Source of the DNA: Actinernus sp. WN-2022
Taxonomy: Eukaryota > Cnidaria > Anthozoa > Actiniaria > Actinernidae
Assembly: GCA_030867875.1 (NCBI GenBank)
Contig: JAOWCC010000936.1
Span: forward strand, 11,540,095 to 11,604,094
Reading direction: 5' to 3'
DNA: 64,000 nt
Shown here: positions 34,716 through 44,450 of the stretch, piece after piece
Numbering within the stretch: position 1 is the first letter of the stretch
Layout of the letters: each line of letters begins with the position of its first letter
The notes under the pieces: generated by a model
What the model saw: the letters and a program-made list of their open reading frames with translations, nothing else
What the model was told of the DNA's origin: nothing
Databases searched by the model: none
Made by a program: the position numbers and the translations under genes

Positions 34716-37700
34716 ATGGATGATCTGATCGATGAGATTCTCGCAGAGTACGTACCAATCCCAGAAAATAATGAGAGATATGCCTTAGACATCCAAGTGC
34801 CTCATCCTATAACACATCCAGATGAGCAATGGGTAGAACTCTTGATAGATGCTAAGGATATGTTTGAAGTCGATGGTGCGACTGCTGTCTTCTCTACGTG
34901 GAGAGTAGAAACAGAAGACCCAGGCGATCTCAATGTCGCCAATGGTATCGAACTAAGAGCTGGTCGATTGACTTTGGATGTTCGTATGACCATATATAGA
35001 GTAACGCGACTTCTTGCGGCACTTCCAGATGGCGAGTTCATTTTGAAAATTAAATTCCTTAGAGAGTACCATAATGATGGAAATACGTATTGGGTCGTCG
35101 ATGATAAGTTCGAACCAGTCCATGTTGAGAGAAAGAAGGGTTATGGTGTAATCGAGATTTCTCATGACACTAATCCAGGTGCGATAGTTGGAATCGACAA
35201 GGTATTCTACCAGAACGCGTATCCAGTTACTGCAGTAGTTTATGGACTTTATCCCATCAGAGCACCAGATCTAGAAAATCTAGCTCCCATGCGAGTTGGT
35301 GATCTTAATTGCGTCGCACAGAGAGCTATAGAGCATTTCGAAGGTGCTACGAGAGGCCAAGGTCTAACTCCTACTAGATGTCAGAAGATTCAGAAGTGGG
35401 AAGAACATGTCCATACCACGGGTGCCACAGTCGACGATATGTCTAAACTTGAGACAATTCTCAAACGGTCTATAATCCTGAGTGACATTGCTGGTGAGGA
35501 TATCTACAATAGCGGCAAATACCAAGGCCAGCGGCATAAGCCTATAGAACTAATCTATCACAATGGCCATGCTTGGTCCAAAGATCTGCATTTCCCACAA
35601 TCTCGTTCTGTCCATATATATGATGGTGATGTGTGGGAAGCCATTCAACAAGCAACTTTGAATGAACCAAAAGCGGTGTGGCTACTAGGAGGATCCGAAG
35701 GAAGGCAACTTAATGTCACCCAATTCGTACTCCAAGATGGTAGCACTTACAGAACTCAACAAACTCAAGATAGACTCCAACTAATATGCCAAGGCTTGGG
35801 CGACGAATCCCTTGCCGATCGGGTCTTTGGTGAGAACCACGCAGCAAGCGTAATAGCAAAGGAAAAGAATAATTGGAAGCCAACTCCATCCAATTTCTTA
35901 GAAGACATCCAAAAGTCTTGTGTGGAACACGGAAATGGTGGTCTGTGGAATTCGATGGACTACGATACTAGAGATGTTGTTAGCATTGATATGAAGTCTT
36001 GCTATCCAGCGAGTTTTCAAGGTGAAGGTGAGGCAAAACCATACTTCGAACGATTCGGCCATCCAACTCATCGTATGACTCGAGTCTCTGTGAATGGTTC
36101 ACTTCCTATCGACATTGGAACCGGATTTGCTGAGATCCAAGAATGGTCATTCGCTCCCACATGTCACCCCGTCATTTCATCTTGGTTTGGAAAACACTTC
36201 TCAGAGAATGGATGGGCACCAACACAACTTCTTGCCTTTCTTGTGGACCAAGGATTCCTCCAAACTCTCACCATTCGCGAGGTCATTGTGTCTTTTGAAA
36301 ATCAATCAAAGGTCTGGCTTCCAGAAAGTCGAGACCAGGGATGTGCCATTATAGGAAAGTTCGCACAAGGTAGCAAAGTCGATGGAAAACGTTTGACTGG
36401 ACGATTGGTAATAGATCAAGGAGAACTCGATTTCCTAGTACGAGATACCAGACGAAGTGGAACTCTAGTTGGATCACCCGAACGATGTCCTCTTGGCTAT
36501 ATCCTCACTTACTACGATGGAAATCAACCTCAATATACACATTTGCGTGCAAGCATGTTGGCTTATGCCCATATAAATCTACTATGTATGTTACAACGTT
36601 TCGCGACCAATGAAGCTGTTCGTGTTGCCACTGATTCTATATATATTCAGAAACATGCGCTTCGCAAATTGGATGGAGTATCAGCATATGTAGTTCCAAG
36701 AATGTGCGTGTGCAATGAAGAATGGTGTCTCTCATGTATGTTTGAGGAATCATATCTTCTAACAGTAGCATCAGCTCAATGGCGAGATAATTACCTTCCA
36801 AGGCCAGAATATGTCATCCAACAAAAAGAACTATCACTTAGTACTTCACCATGTTATCAAGACCCATTATCACGATATCAACTCTGCTATCTTAATGGCG
36901 GTGGTGGAAGTGGCAAAACTACGAGAGCAATCGAACTCTTTCTAACGAGAAATCCCATAGTATTCACTCCAACCCATCGATTAGCTAAAGAGATGCGTGA
37001 TAGAGGCGTCCAATCTCAAACCTATCATAGTTTCTTTCGTTATTGTGGTGTCAAAAGAGTACGAGCAACAGATGAAGATCTCGAATCTCTCCAGTCTTTG
37101 CCAAAATATAGAGATAAATCAATCAAAGTTTGAAATGCAGAAAAGAATTGGACTCAAGGTAACGATCTTATCTTATCGAGAGATACCGATGTGGATCCTG
37201 GACTCGACATCGATGGAAACGATATGGAACCCGATGAGATAGTATTCGTTGCTCGAAAATATGGCGATCGACTACATTATCCTGGATCTGATTCTCTTGG
37301 ACCTCACATATCAGATAAAGAATGGACGCCCGATCGGTTGGGTCAGAAATACGTACCTAGAGTTATAATTTGGGATGAAGTTTGTACGGTGCCTCGTGCG
37401 ATCCTAGAGATATTCCTTGGTTGGCTCAATCAAAAAGGCGTCCAAGTAATTTGTTGTGGTGATCATGGTCAACCTCCTCCAATAGCAGGTGACTCTCCAC
37501 ATGATTGGCTTCGAGAACGAGCTAACTACTACGAAGAGATAGATACCGACTATAGAGCGAAAGACGACGAACTCAAAGCATTGAAAAAGAGAATTCGCCT
37601 TCAATCTGATAAATTCCAATGTGAAGAGATTCGTCACTCTCTACCTAGTTGTCTCGAATGGAACCAATTCGTTCTATCTTGGATGCCATGCGACGTAATA

Positions 37701-38606
37701 TTGACCAGTCGTCAGAAAGTTCGAGACCACGTACAGAATCTATTATTCCAACGACACAAAGAGCATTTCCCAGACATCTTTGTCCCTTTATTATATCATC
37801 CTCGAGATAGTCGTAGGCAAACTATCTCGATATCCATTCCAGGTACTAATAAGAAAGAAACACTCGTCTCGAATGATATCGTAAATGTCACTATGAGTGC
37901 GGCGGAAGGTATCTATTCCAAAAAGGAGTCCGATTGGCGACTTGGTTATGCGTTGACGATCCATTCCAGCCAAGGTCTCACACTCCATAATCCCCAAAAA
38001 GTATGGATCATCGATGACTATCTTGGGTGGTCCAATCTCGCCTATCTCGCCGTATCAAGAGTCGAATATATGAATCAGTTTGGACGAGTTAATTGTCCTA
38101 TAGAAAAAATTCGAAATCATCCACTATCATCCCACCAACATATTCGAAAAGTCATTTGTAGAAAGCTCGTGAGCTATAAACATAGTGATCAATCTAAGGG
38201 ATTCCAAGGGTTCAACTTAAGAATCTGTGATGTCTTGCATCTCAAGGAAGTTCAAAACAACTGTTGTGATGCATGTAATATAGAATTACTTTGGATTTAT
38301 ATTTCATGGGATCCGCAACAATTCTCGGTTGATAGGTTAGATAACTCTATGGGACACACTCGCGACAATGTTAGACTGACATGTCTCGAATGTAACGTAA
38401 GAAGAGGAGCAGCACCACTAACGGATGAGGACGCTATCAGGTGGCAACATGGTATCTCTGGGAATAACAAGGAGCTCTTCGCGAACGAAACCACGATCTG
38501 GGACGACTTTCGATCGTTGCGTCGTTATTTGTGGTATCGTCAAATAGTAAAGGACTGGACCATCAAGCCTGATTACAGCGCGTCTTTGTTGGTATATGGA
38601 AAGTGA
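34716..38606 (+). pseudogene. DNA polymerase (family B-like) - SF1 helicase - HNH fusion, one in-frame stop
   Basis: One long frame starting with ATG at 34716, interrupted only by TGA at 37131-37133; sequence on both sides is in the same frame. Residues 425-431 read DMKSCYP, a family B motif A, and TDS at 639-641 fits motif C; 'HLRASMLAYAH' between them sits where motif B is expected. No exonuclease DxE motif is visible. GGGGSGKT at 728-735 is a Walker A box. After the stop come a WDEV Walker B, GDHGQPPP (motif III), TIHSSQGLT and 'LAVSR', together an SF1 helicase of the Pif1/Dda type. The last ~100 residues show CDAC, VDRLDN, 'NVRLTCLECN', an HNH/zinc nuclease pattern. Joining replicase and helicase in one chain is unusual for Polintons. 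The 3' end overlaps the integrase gene antisense. Confidence 0.85.
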
Positions 38607-39456
38607 CCATATTGGATCGGTTGCACGACGTCGACCACCTTCTAATTCACCGGGAGCGTAAAGATACCTAATGAAAACGCCAAATGGAAGTCTTTGTTCC
38701 TTGAGACCAATAGGTCGATTATGTGCAGGTTCTGATGGCTTCGATTCTGATTCCATCTTTGGTAATTGCAATGGATGGTTGTTTCCCCGTCAAACGTGTA
38801 ACTTCGTTGTTCAATGCTTTAACTACCATTGGTAAACGAACTACCCATTCGACAGATCTATCGTCATTTCCTTGTGAGGCAAGCACCATCTCTTGAGCAT
38901 ATTGGTGTCCAAACAATCTCTCAGCTAACGTACGATTAAATCGTTCGACGATCGCTTGATCCCGGTGTATATCAACTCTTCCACGTCTTACAGAAACTTT
39001 ATGTTTATCTAGTAGTGAAGACATCGCACCCATAAACTCACGTCCTGGATCGACTTGCAATAACTTTGGCCATGTTAGTGGACTTCGTTTGTAGATTCGT
39101 TCAAATGCCGCAGCAACCTCTTTAGATTCTTTAGTTGCTAATGCCTCTTTATATCTAGAAGCCACGTCAACAATCGTCAAAGCATATTTGTATAGCTTTC
39201 TTCCACGTCCAAGTCGATCATGAGGTAGGAATATCAAATCAGCTTGGTGAACTTCATTTGGTATAGATACATCGAATTTAGGTCGTGGAACGTATTTGGG
39301 TGCTGGTAGATAAATCTGCCATATAGCTTGCTTTTCCAACCACATACGAACTATATCTTCAGAAATACCAGTCGCATTGGCAAGATGTTTAATTGCTGCG
39401 AGTCCTTTCCAGTATCCTTGGGGACTATAGTATCGTAGACTTAGTTTAGCGTCCAT
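38418..39456 (-). pseudogene. Retroviral-type (rve) integrase, frameshifted near its C-terminus
   Basis: The first frame starts at ATG 39456 and ends at 38719. It carries the rve catalytic triad at D73 (HQADLIF), D136 (LLQVDPGREF) and E171 (DQAIVERFNRTL), with 34 residues between the last two. Near 38755-38771 the reading moves to another frame, which continues to 38418 with 'YLYAPGELEGGRRRATDPIW' and 'FVREELLVIP', the C-terminal DNA-binding part seen in Polinton integrases. The enzyme would insert the linear viral genome into host DNA. The tail of the second frame lies antisense over the last ~190 bases of the polymerase-helicase gene. An AT-rich TATATATATC lies directly before the start. 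Confidence 0.9.
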
Positions 39457-39494
39457 TGATATATATATGCATCCTAACCTTCAATAAGCAGAAA

Positions 39495-39541
39495 AAAAGT
39501 AATAAGAACCTATCGAGCCAATGAGTTCTTATTACTTTTTT
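39495..39541. terminator. Perfect 16-bp hairpin between viral genes
   Basis: AAAAAGTAATAAGAAC and GTTCTTATTACTTTTT are exact inverses with a 15-base loop. It sits between the end of the minus-strand block (39625) and the integrase start. AT-rich hairpins act as 3'-end or polyadenylation signals in some large DNA viruses such as mimivirus; that role here is an inference. Confidence 0.6.
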
Positions 39542-39624
39542 CCCCTGATACAAATGGATGTTGAACGCCCAACATAACAAATCTCGTTTTTAAAAAGCAT
39601 ATCGACTAATAGCATATCCAGCGC

Positions 39625-40247
39625 CTAGCATTCACCACCAACATAGATCAACTCACCAGTCTTCTGATTGCTTGATGGCCGATAGTAGTCAGATAAACGA
39701 GGTTCTTTCATTGCTTTGAGTCGTTTCAGTGCTTGACGTAACTTGTCGGATTGCACGAAGGCTTTGTTGGTATCTTGTTGTGCCTCATAAGCATCATGCT
39801 CAAGACTCTTCTGTTCTTGGGCATAGTCGTATACTCTTTGACGTTCCTTGTCATAGGCTATCTTTTCAGCTGTGTATTTCTCAGGGCCCTGTCATGTCTT
39901 TCTCGTTCTATATTAGCAGTTCCATCTTTTCCAGTAAGTAGCCTAGCAAGCACTCCACCACCAGTAAATGCCGTCGCATTCAAAACAGCTCCAAAAATAG
40001 CCATTCCAATGGACGCTACCGCCATCTCACAAATCAGGCGGTATGTACTTTTGGTCCTCGAGAAATTCTTTGCAGCTATGCTACCAGCCAATACGGCCGT
40101 CCACTTCACGTAATTCACTATAGAAGTAGATGGATCGTTGAGCATAGGTTCCTTAACGACCTTTCTTGCGATCCAACCAATGCCTGTAGCAAGCCCAGTA
40201 ATTATAGCAGCATCAGTTGCCGTTTTCATCAATTTATTCTCTACCAT
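39625..40247 (-). pseudogene. Viral multi-pass membrane protein, frameshifted
   Basis: The start is ATG at 40247; an upstream TTG is less likely. The first ~120 residues have three hydrophobic stretches (AAIITGLATGIGWIA, WTAVLAGSIAA, MAVASIGMAIFGAVLNA). Near 39890 the reading shifts, and a second frame continues for about 85 residues of charged, Gln-rich sequence ('AYDKERQRVYDYAQEQ') ending at TAG 39625. The continuation has protein-like composition with no stops, so I treat both as one gene of about 205 residues. Function unknown; gene order suggests a virion or membrane component. Confidence 0.7.
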
Positions 40248-40283
40248 CCTCCTATAACATATGGGTTTCCTAGTCTTCAAATG

Positions 40284-40498
40284 TCACTCCATATCCGGCA
40301 ATGCAACCTTCGTAGTCTTTACTGGACTCGTGGGTCGTACATTACTAATTTTCTTAGGGGCATCATCTTCGTATCTCTTATATTGATAGTACGCCCAACC
40401 AACGAAATACCCACGCCAATAGCTGCTAGAGTAGTATTAGTAGATATGTTTTTGATCCAACTTTCCTCTACATAAGATAGTTCACTTTCACGCGCCAT
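40284..40498 (-). pseudogene. Small single-pass membrane protein, frameshifted
   Basis: Starts at ATG 40498 (MARESELSYVEESW). A hydrophobic segment (NTTLAAIGVGISLVG) follows, and the frame then breaks at about 40393-40398. In the shifted frame it continues with a basic and acidic tail ('YYQYKRYEDDAPKK') to TGA at 40284. Total about 70 residues, one membrane span. It starts 7 bases after the preceding tiny gene ends. No known function; membrane micro-proteins are common in this virus group. Confidence 0.6.
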
Positions 40499-40504
40499 CT
40501 CTCT

Positions 40505-40633
40505 CTATTGAGCCTCTCTGGCAAGTTTATTGCTTAGTGCCAATGCTTTCCCAGCGGCGACCTTCTTTGGATCTTTTACTTTAGTTGGTGCAGTCATCGG
40601 TGGATTCGCAGTTATCTGATCCGTTTCCTCCAT
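40505..40633 (-). CDS. Tiny basic protein, 42 residues
   Basis: ATG at 40633 to TAG at 40505, overlapping the 3' end of the next gene upstream (40581-41129) in another frame and followed 7 bases later by the 40498 start. The sequence begins MEETDQITA and has a lysine-rich centre (KVKDPKKVAAGKALAL) that could form an amphipathic helix. The tight spacing on both sides supports a real gene in a co-transcribed block. It could also be the C-terminal part of the upstream protein if a frameshift exists there. Function unknown. Confidence 0.45.
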   Translation of the reverse strand: MEETDQITANPPMTAPTKVKDPKKVAAGKALALSNKLAREAQ

Positions 40634-41129
40634 CCCGATTCGATATAGTAGGTATGTGCGAAGGTTCAATAGGTGTACCAGGAATGACTATGTGACAAGA
40701 TACGTGGCACAAGACACTAGCTAGTGCCATGAAGCGACCTGCTTTAAGTGATAATAGACCAGTCACAGCACTGATCTCGTTGCGGAGTAGTTGGTCTTCT
40801 TGTAGGTCTTTGATAAGTGCTTCTTGAGAATCTATTGGTACTAGGTAAGCAACTAAGCGGGTAGTTAGACGCATCACACCATCGACCAAGCTTTCTGTTA
40901 TTTGTTTACCAAGAACGGCCTGATACCTTCTATATAATCTATCTACTTCTTTTTCAGGAAGTCTAGAAATGTCTCCTAGAGAGAAATTCTTACCTAGATA
41001 ATCCTTTGTTGTACCTGTTGCAGCTAGAATTGTAAGTGCTTCCCGATTATCTGATGCAACGTCTTCTGTTTTTGGTGGTGGGCCCGTTACGTCCTCACCA
41101 AGTAGCTCGAGTATTTCTTTATTGTCCAT
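40581..41129 (-). CDS. Viral protein of unknown function, 182 residues
   Basis: Open from ATG 41129 to 40581. Mostly helical-looking and soluble: an acidic N-terminus (ELLGEDVTGPPP), a middle block (LPEKEVDRLYRRYQAVLG) and a weakly hydrophobic stretch (GRFMALASVLCHVSCHIVIP), ending in a Ser/Asn/Asp-rich tail. Its start lies inside the last codons of the ATPase gene, so translation is likely coupled. I recall similar proteins beside ATPase genes in cnidarian elements but cannot name a function. The polar tail could be out of frame relative to the ancestral protein. Confidence 0.65.
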   Translation of the reverse strand: MDNKEILELLGEDVTGPPPKTEDVASDNREALTILAATGTTKDYLGKNFSLGDISRLPEKEVDRLYRRYQAVLGKQITESLVDGVMRLTTRLVAYLVPIDSQEALIKDLQEDQLLRNEISAVTGLLSLKAGRFMALASVLCHVSCHIVIPGTPIEPSHIPTISNRDGGNGSDNCESTDDCTN

Positions 41130-41745
41130 GATAATATGTTATAGGTGCGGGTAGCTCTAACACTACTGCAAAAGGATGTCGCAAACAAAAACATATACGA
41201 GCAAACTTGTGAGATCGAAGAACTGCTTGCAACTCATTACATTCTTATGAACCTCCATAGTCCTCGAAAATCCTTTTTCCATCTATAACCGATGCGGTAT
41301 GAAATGCTACTACGATAGCTACGTTCTCTCGGAAAGGTTTGCAGATACTTGTTAATTGTTGGGATAGCACCCAAATAGAGAGTCCTATATGTCGAGCAGA
41401 AAATGCTAAATCGACGAGCTTGTCAGTTCTTCGTTTTACGTCCTTTGAGGCGGCACAATCATCGAGAATCAATAGTGTATTGGTACCTGCCCAAAAGGTT
41501 GCACAAATATTCAATGCGGTATTGATAGCATCCTGTGATGGAGATACGACATAGAAGTGTGGATCTCGATTAGCAAATCCACGATAGGTTTTGTTGTGGG
41601 CATAGGTGGGGCAAACTAATACTACATAGTCAAACTTACCACGAAATGGTACACGAAGTTGTTCTATGAGAAATGCTGTTTTCCCGCAATTTGTGGGTCC
41701 TACTATGAGTGCGTTGAATGGGATTTGTTCTACCAGGGAATCCAT
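41119..41745 (-). pseudogene. A32-type DNA-packaging ATPase, one in-frame stop
   Basis: ATG at 41745 shares its A with the TGA of the capsid gene (TGATG), a coupling arrangement. Residues 16-23 are the Walker A box GPTNCGKT, and LLILDDCA (D96, D97) is Walker B. A TAA at 41245-41247 stops reading after residue 166. The same frame stays open for another ~40 codons ('HKFARICF', 'RHPFAVV') to 41119, where it overlaps the start of the next gene. That extension gives the length and C-terminal pattern expected for FtsK/HerA-superfamily viral ATPases, which pump the genome into capsids. The stop is therefore most likely a disabling mutation. Confidence 0.88.
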
Positions 41746-42974
41746 CAGTATGTAAAACTACACAGAGATCCATTCAATATATTGAGTTGAGCATCTGACA
41801 GAACGAAAATGTGCATGTTAACAGTTCCACTACCTCCACTTCTGTGAACTCGGATGTCGATGTCTTTCCCACCACCTATTTGGGCCAAACCATCACCATG
41901 GACACATGCATCCTTTGCCGTGCGACAATCGACCAAGACAGCAAATTTGTTGTTGTAGAACTTGGCAGGTGTCATTTTAGGATCGACATTACCAAACCAT
42001 CCCTTAGCGGCTTCCAAGAAATATGGTGGTAACACACCATCTGGAAAGAAGAAATTTGGAATTCCATTGACATCTATCTCCACTTTAGTTATGCCAGGAT
42101 TTGAGAATGCCTCACTATCTCGGGCGCCCGCAGTGTGTGGTTCTACGAATAGTAAAAGTAATCCAGTAAATGATCTCCTTGGGACTGTTAGGTTTTTAGC
42201 TACCAAAGTGTCTGATGCCTTGTTAATAGGTACAGTCGTTGAATGTAAAGCATGGTTGAATAGAAATGAAGTTCCCGTAGAATATGCGTTATCTGCTTGT
42301 CTGGCTAGTTTTTCATCCTCAATGACCTCATACTCGAGTTGTATGTTATTTAGCTGGTATGTTCCTATCTTGGTTGAATCTGATCCAAACACTACATCGA
42401 CGGCGGGTGCTAGAACCAAATCAAACAAAATAATGTCGTGTAGTGCGTAGGGATACAGAACTCCATGTTGCGTAAGAATGTCAACATATAATGGGATTCT
42501 ATACTTCGAACCATAAGCAGCAAGTAAAGTAGTTTCTTCAGTAGAAGCGGTTGCACCATTAGTCTTCGAGCGAAGCTTGTTCATATTCTCTGATTGGATG
42601 CCTTGTTGGATCCGAGCTTCTCTATCTGGAGTAGGAAGATAGAGATCGGAATACGTTTGTAGTAGATCTGGTCTGGAAAGGTCTTCTATTACCTCTGTTC
42701 CAAATCTACATCTGCGATGAGAGACTAAACATCTTCCGACATTGGATACGACGCGATTGGTGTTGAGTCCACCAGACAATACGATATCAGCTAAGATTGC
42801 GAAGCTGCCTGGAACTAGTACGATGTTTTCTCCTAGTTTTGGAACTGCAACATAGAGTGTCTCTCCTGGATTGGCAGATGATGGTGCAAACGTTCGTCTA
42901 TATAGGATACGTCTAGCTTTGAGTCCACGGGGCTCTCTATGCGTTTGTGCAGGAACGAGCTTCGACGATATCAT
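41745..42974 (-). CDS. Probable double-jelly-roll major capsid protein
   Basis: 409 residues from ATG 42974 (MISSKLVPAQ); an upstream TTG would add 11 residues but TTCAAT sits directly before this ATG. Beta-rich with repeated short strands. The block around 'RSFTGLLLLFVEP', then 'ITKVEIDVNGIPNFFFPDGV', then 'FYNNKFAVLVDCRT', is the order and spacing I associate with Polinton/adintovirus capsid proteins, as is 'YALHDIILFDLVLAP' earlier on. The position directly before the packaging ATPase supports it. The frame is intact although neighbours are broken. A structure prediction would settle the fold. Confidence 0.75.
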   Translation of the reverse strand: MISSKLVPAQTHREPRGLKARRILYRRTFAPSSANPGETLYVAVPKLGENIVLVPGSFAILADIVLSGGLNTNRVVSNVGRCLVSHRRCRFGTEVIEDLSRPDLLQTYSDLYLPTPDREARIQQGIQSENMNKLRSKTNGATASTEETTLLAAYGSKYRIPLYVDILTQHGVLYPYALHDIILFDLVLAPAVDVVFGSDSTKIGTYQLNNIQLEYEVIEDEKLARQADNAYSTGTSFLFNHALHSTTVPINKASDTLVAKNLTVPRRSFTGLLLLFVEPHTAGARDSEAFSNPGITKVEIDVNGIPNFFFPDGVLPPYFLEAAKGWFGNVDPKMTPAKFYNNKFAVLVDCRTAKDACVHGDGLAQIGGGKDIDIRVHRSGGSGTVNMHIFVLSDAQLNILNGSLCSFTY

Positions 42975-43008
42975 ATTGAATATAGCAAGATATATAGTTA
43001 ATTTCAAT
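42975..43008. promoter_or_regulatory. 34-bp divergent viral promoter
   Basis: The whole gap between the capsid gene (-) and the membrane protein gene (+). Each edge carries TTCAAT directly before the ATG, reading outward on its own strand, and the centre contains GATATATAG. The arrangement is nearly symmetrical. The second divergent gap at 46834-46875 has the same parts. Confidence 0.6.
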
Positions 43009-43992
43009 ATGGCTGAGGAAGGGGTAGACTTCGACCCTTTTACCGAAGAAGGTCAAGCTGACGTTAATGAGAATGTCGATGATGACGAATGGATGGGGTT
43101 GGCACCAATAGGCAAGGAGACCAAAGATATTTGGATAAAAAGAGTGGGAAGAAGAATAGGACGAAGATCGAAGCAATCGTGGAATAGGTGCTGGGATAAT
43201 AGGAGTAAATGGGGAAACAACCAAAATGAGTACATCGAATTGACAAATATGGAGGATCCAAAAACAGGGCCTTCGATTTTAGCTAAGAAAGAAACAAACA
43301 TGGAAAAGGCTTGGAAACAAATTCGTGATAAGTTCCCAGAGGCCTCCTCTAAAAAAATCACTGCTACCTTGGATGAGGCCGGCAATGTGATTGTCAAACT
43401 TAATAGATTGAGTGGAAAGTACTATTATTTGTTTGTGGATGGTAAACTCAACGATAAGTTACCCACAACCTTACGCGATGCAATGGGGTCCCCTAGCGAG
43501 GAGGTCATCGAGGACAACACAACGAATATAGAAAGCCTCAAGGAGCAAAATGCTGTAGACGAGGCTACTGTCCAAAATCCCGAGGCAAATACGGCAGAGA
43601 AGGATATAGCCAAGGAGAACATAGCTGCTAGGAAAGAAAAGATTCAAACACTTGAGCAAGAAAATGAGGCAATCGAAGATCGTATGTCGCTTCGTGATAG
43701 GATCAAAGCTATTTTCAAGAAGTATGGAGTCACAGTGCTTGGATTGATGGCTGCGGCGGGGACTGTGATTGGTGTCATGCTTTCCAAGTTGGCTAGTGTT
43801 ACTAGAGCAATTGGCAAAAAGTTAAAAGACCTAGCAAACAAGATGAAGGATTCTCTACCTGCAGCGATTGGGACAATTGCTAGTCTTTTGTTTAACATAG
43901 CGAGTAAGGTCTTGGGAGTCGTGGCAGATCATATTTGGTTGTTGATAGTGGCTGTAGTCGTGTTCGTGGTAGAGCAATATAATATACGCTAA
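43009..43992 (+). CDS. Viral membrane protein, 327 residues, coiled coil and C-terminal spans
   Basis: The start is ATG 43009 after TTCAAT; the longer open frame upstream runs antisense through the capsid gene and is not native. The N-terminus is acidic (GVDFDPFTEEGQ), followed by a basic patch (RVGRRIGRRSKQSW). Residues ~85-150 form a small domain that resembles one in the split gene at 44451-46833. A coiled coil (~residues 175-220) leads to three hydrophobic segments: YGVTVLGLMAAAGTVIGVML, AAIGTIASLLFNIA and WLLIVAVVVFVVEQY. The same C-terminal plan is widespread, from memory, in cnidarian Polinton-like elements. Likely a virion membrane or tail-anchored structural protein; the function is not established. 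Intact. Confidence 0.7.
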   Translation: MAEEGVDFDPFTEEGQADVNENVDDDEWMGLAPIGKETKDIWIKRVGRRIGRRSKQSWNRCWDNRSKWGNNQNEYIELTNMEDPKTGPSILAKKETNMEKAWKQIRDKFPEASSKKITATLDEAGNVIVKLNRLSGKYYYLFVDGKLNDKLPTTLRDAMGSPSEEVIEDNTTNIESLKEQNAVDEATVQNPEANTAEKDIAKENIAARKEKIQTLEQENEAIEDRMSLRDRIKAIFKKYGVTVLGLMAAAGTVIGVMLSKLASVTRAIGKKLKDLANKMKDSLPAAIGTIASLLFNIASKVLGVVADHIWLLIVAVVVFVVEQYNIR

Positions 43993-44312
43993 CGAAACAG
44001 CATCCACGCTGCACCAGCTGCAACAACCGATACCACTGCCAGATTGGTCTCGTGTTGTGGAGTAGGATTTGGTAAGTGTGGGATTTTCTTGCTAAGTGTG
44101 GGGGGCGAACCTTGTTGTTTTGCAATGTGTGGTAGTTGTGTCTTCGATGTAGGTCCTTCCATATGGTTTGATCCTTTGGATTTGATAATCTCATCATTGA
44201 TACCGTTTACACCTAACACCATATCTTTCGTGGCATTCGGAATTGGATTTTTATAACCATCCTTCTTCAGTATATATTCTTCAGTGAAAACGATAGCCTG
44301 AATATCCGCCAT
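43989..44312 (-). CDS. Small tail-anchored viral protein, 107 residues
   Basis: ATG 44312 to TAG 43989, with the stop overlapping the stop of the convergent gene by 4 bases. The N-terminal half is soluble, the centre Pro/Lys/Gln-rich (PPTLSKKIPHLPNPTP), and the end hydrophobic (LAVVSVVAAGAAWMLFR), fitting a single C-terminal membrane anchor. No known domain. Its place among structural genes suggests a minor virion or membrane role. Confidence 0.6.
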   Translation of the reverse strand: MADIQAIVFTEEYILKKDGYKNPIPNATKDMVLGVNGINDEIIKSKGSNHMEGPTSKTQLPHIAKQQGSPPTLSKKIPHLPNPTPQHETNLAVVSVVAAGAAWMLFR

Positions 44313-44450
44313 ATTTTCTAACTCTCTGGGGATAAAATCTACTTATTCCAACCCTCTCGGAAAAACAAACTCACTTCAAAACTTGCGCGAAATTCCCGCC
44401 TCATGACCTTCTTGACATCGACTTCCGCCTAACTACCCTCGTTTTCGTGT

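Noticed and set aside
36997..37242. Alternative plus-strand frame bridging the stop in the polymerase-helicase gene
   Set aside because: It lacks helicase motifs; the main frame resumes in phase directly after the TGA, so a single stop explains the break better than a frameshift.
40281..40475. Plus-strand open frame
   Set aside because: It is the antisense shadow of the small membrane protein gene on the minus strand.
42871..43008. N-terminal extension of the 43009 plus-strand gene
   Set aside because: It would run antisense through the capsid gene start, whereas ATG 43009 has the shared TTCAAT motif directly before it.
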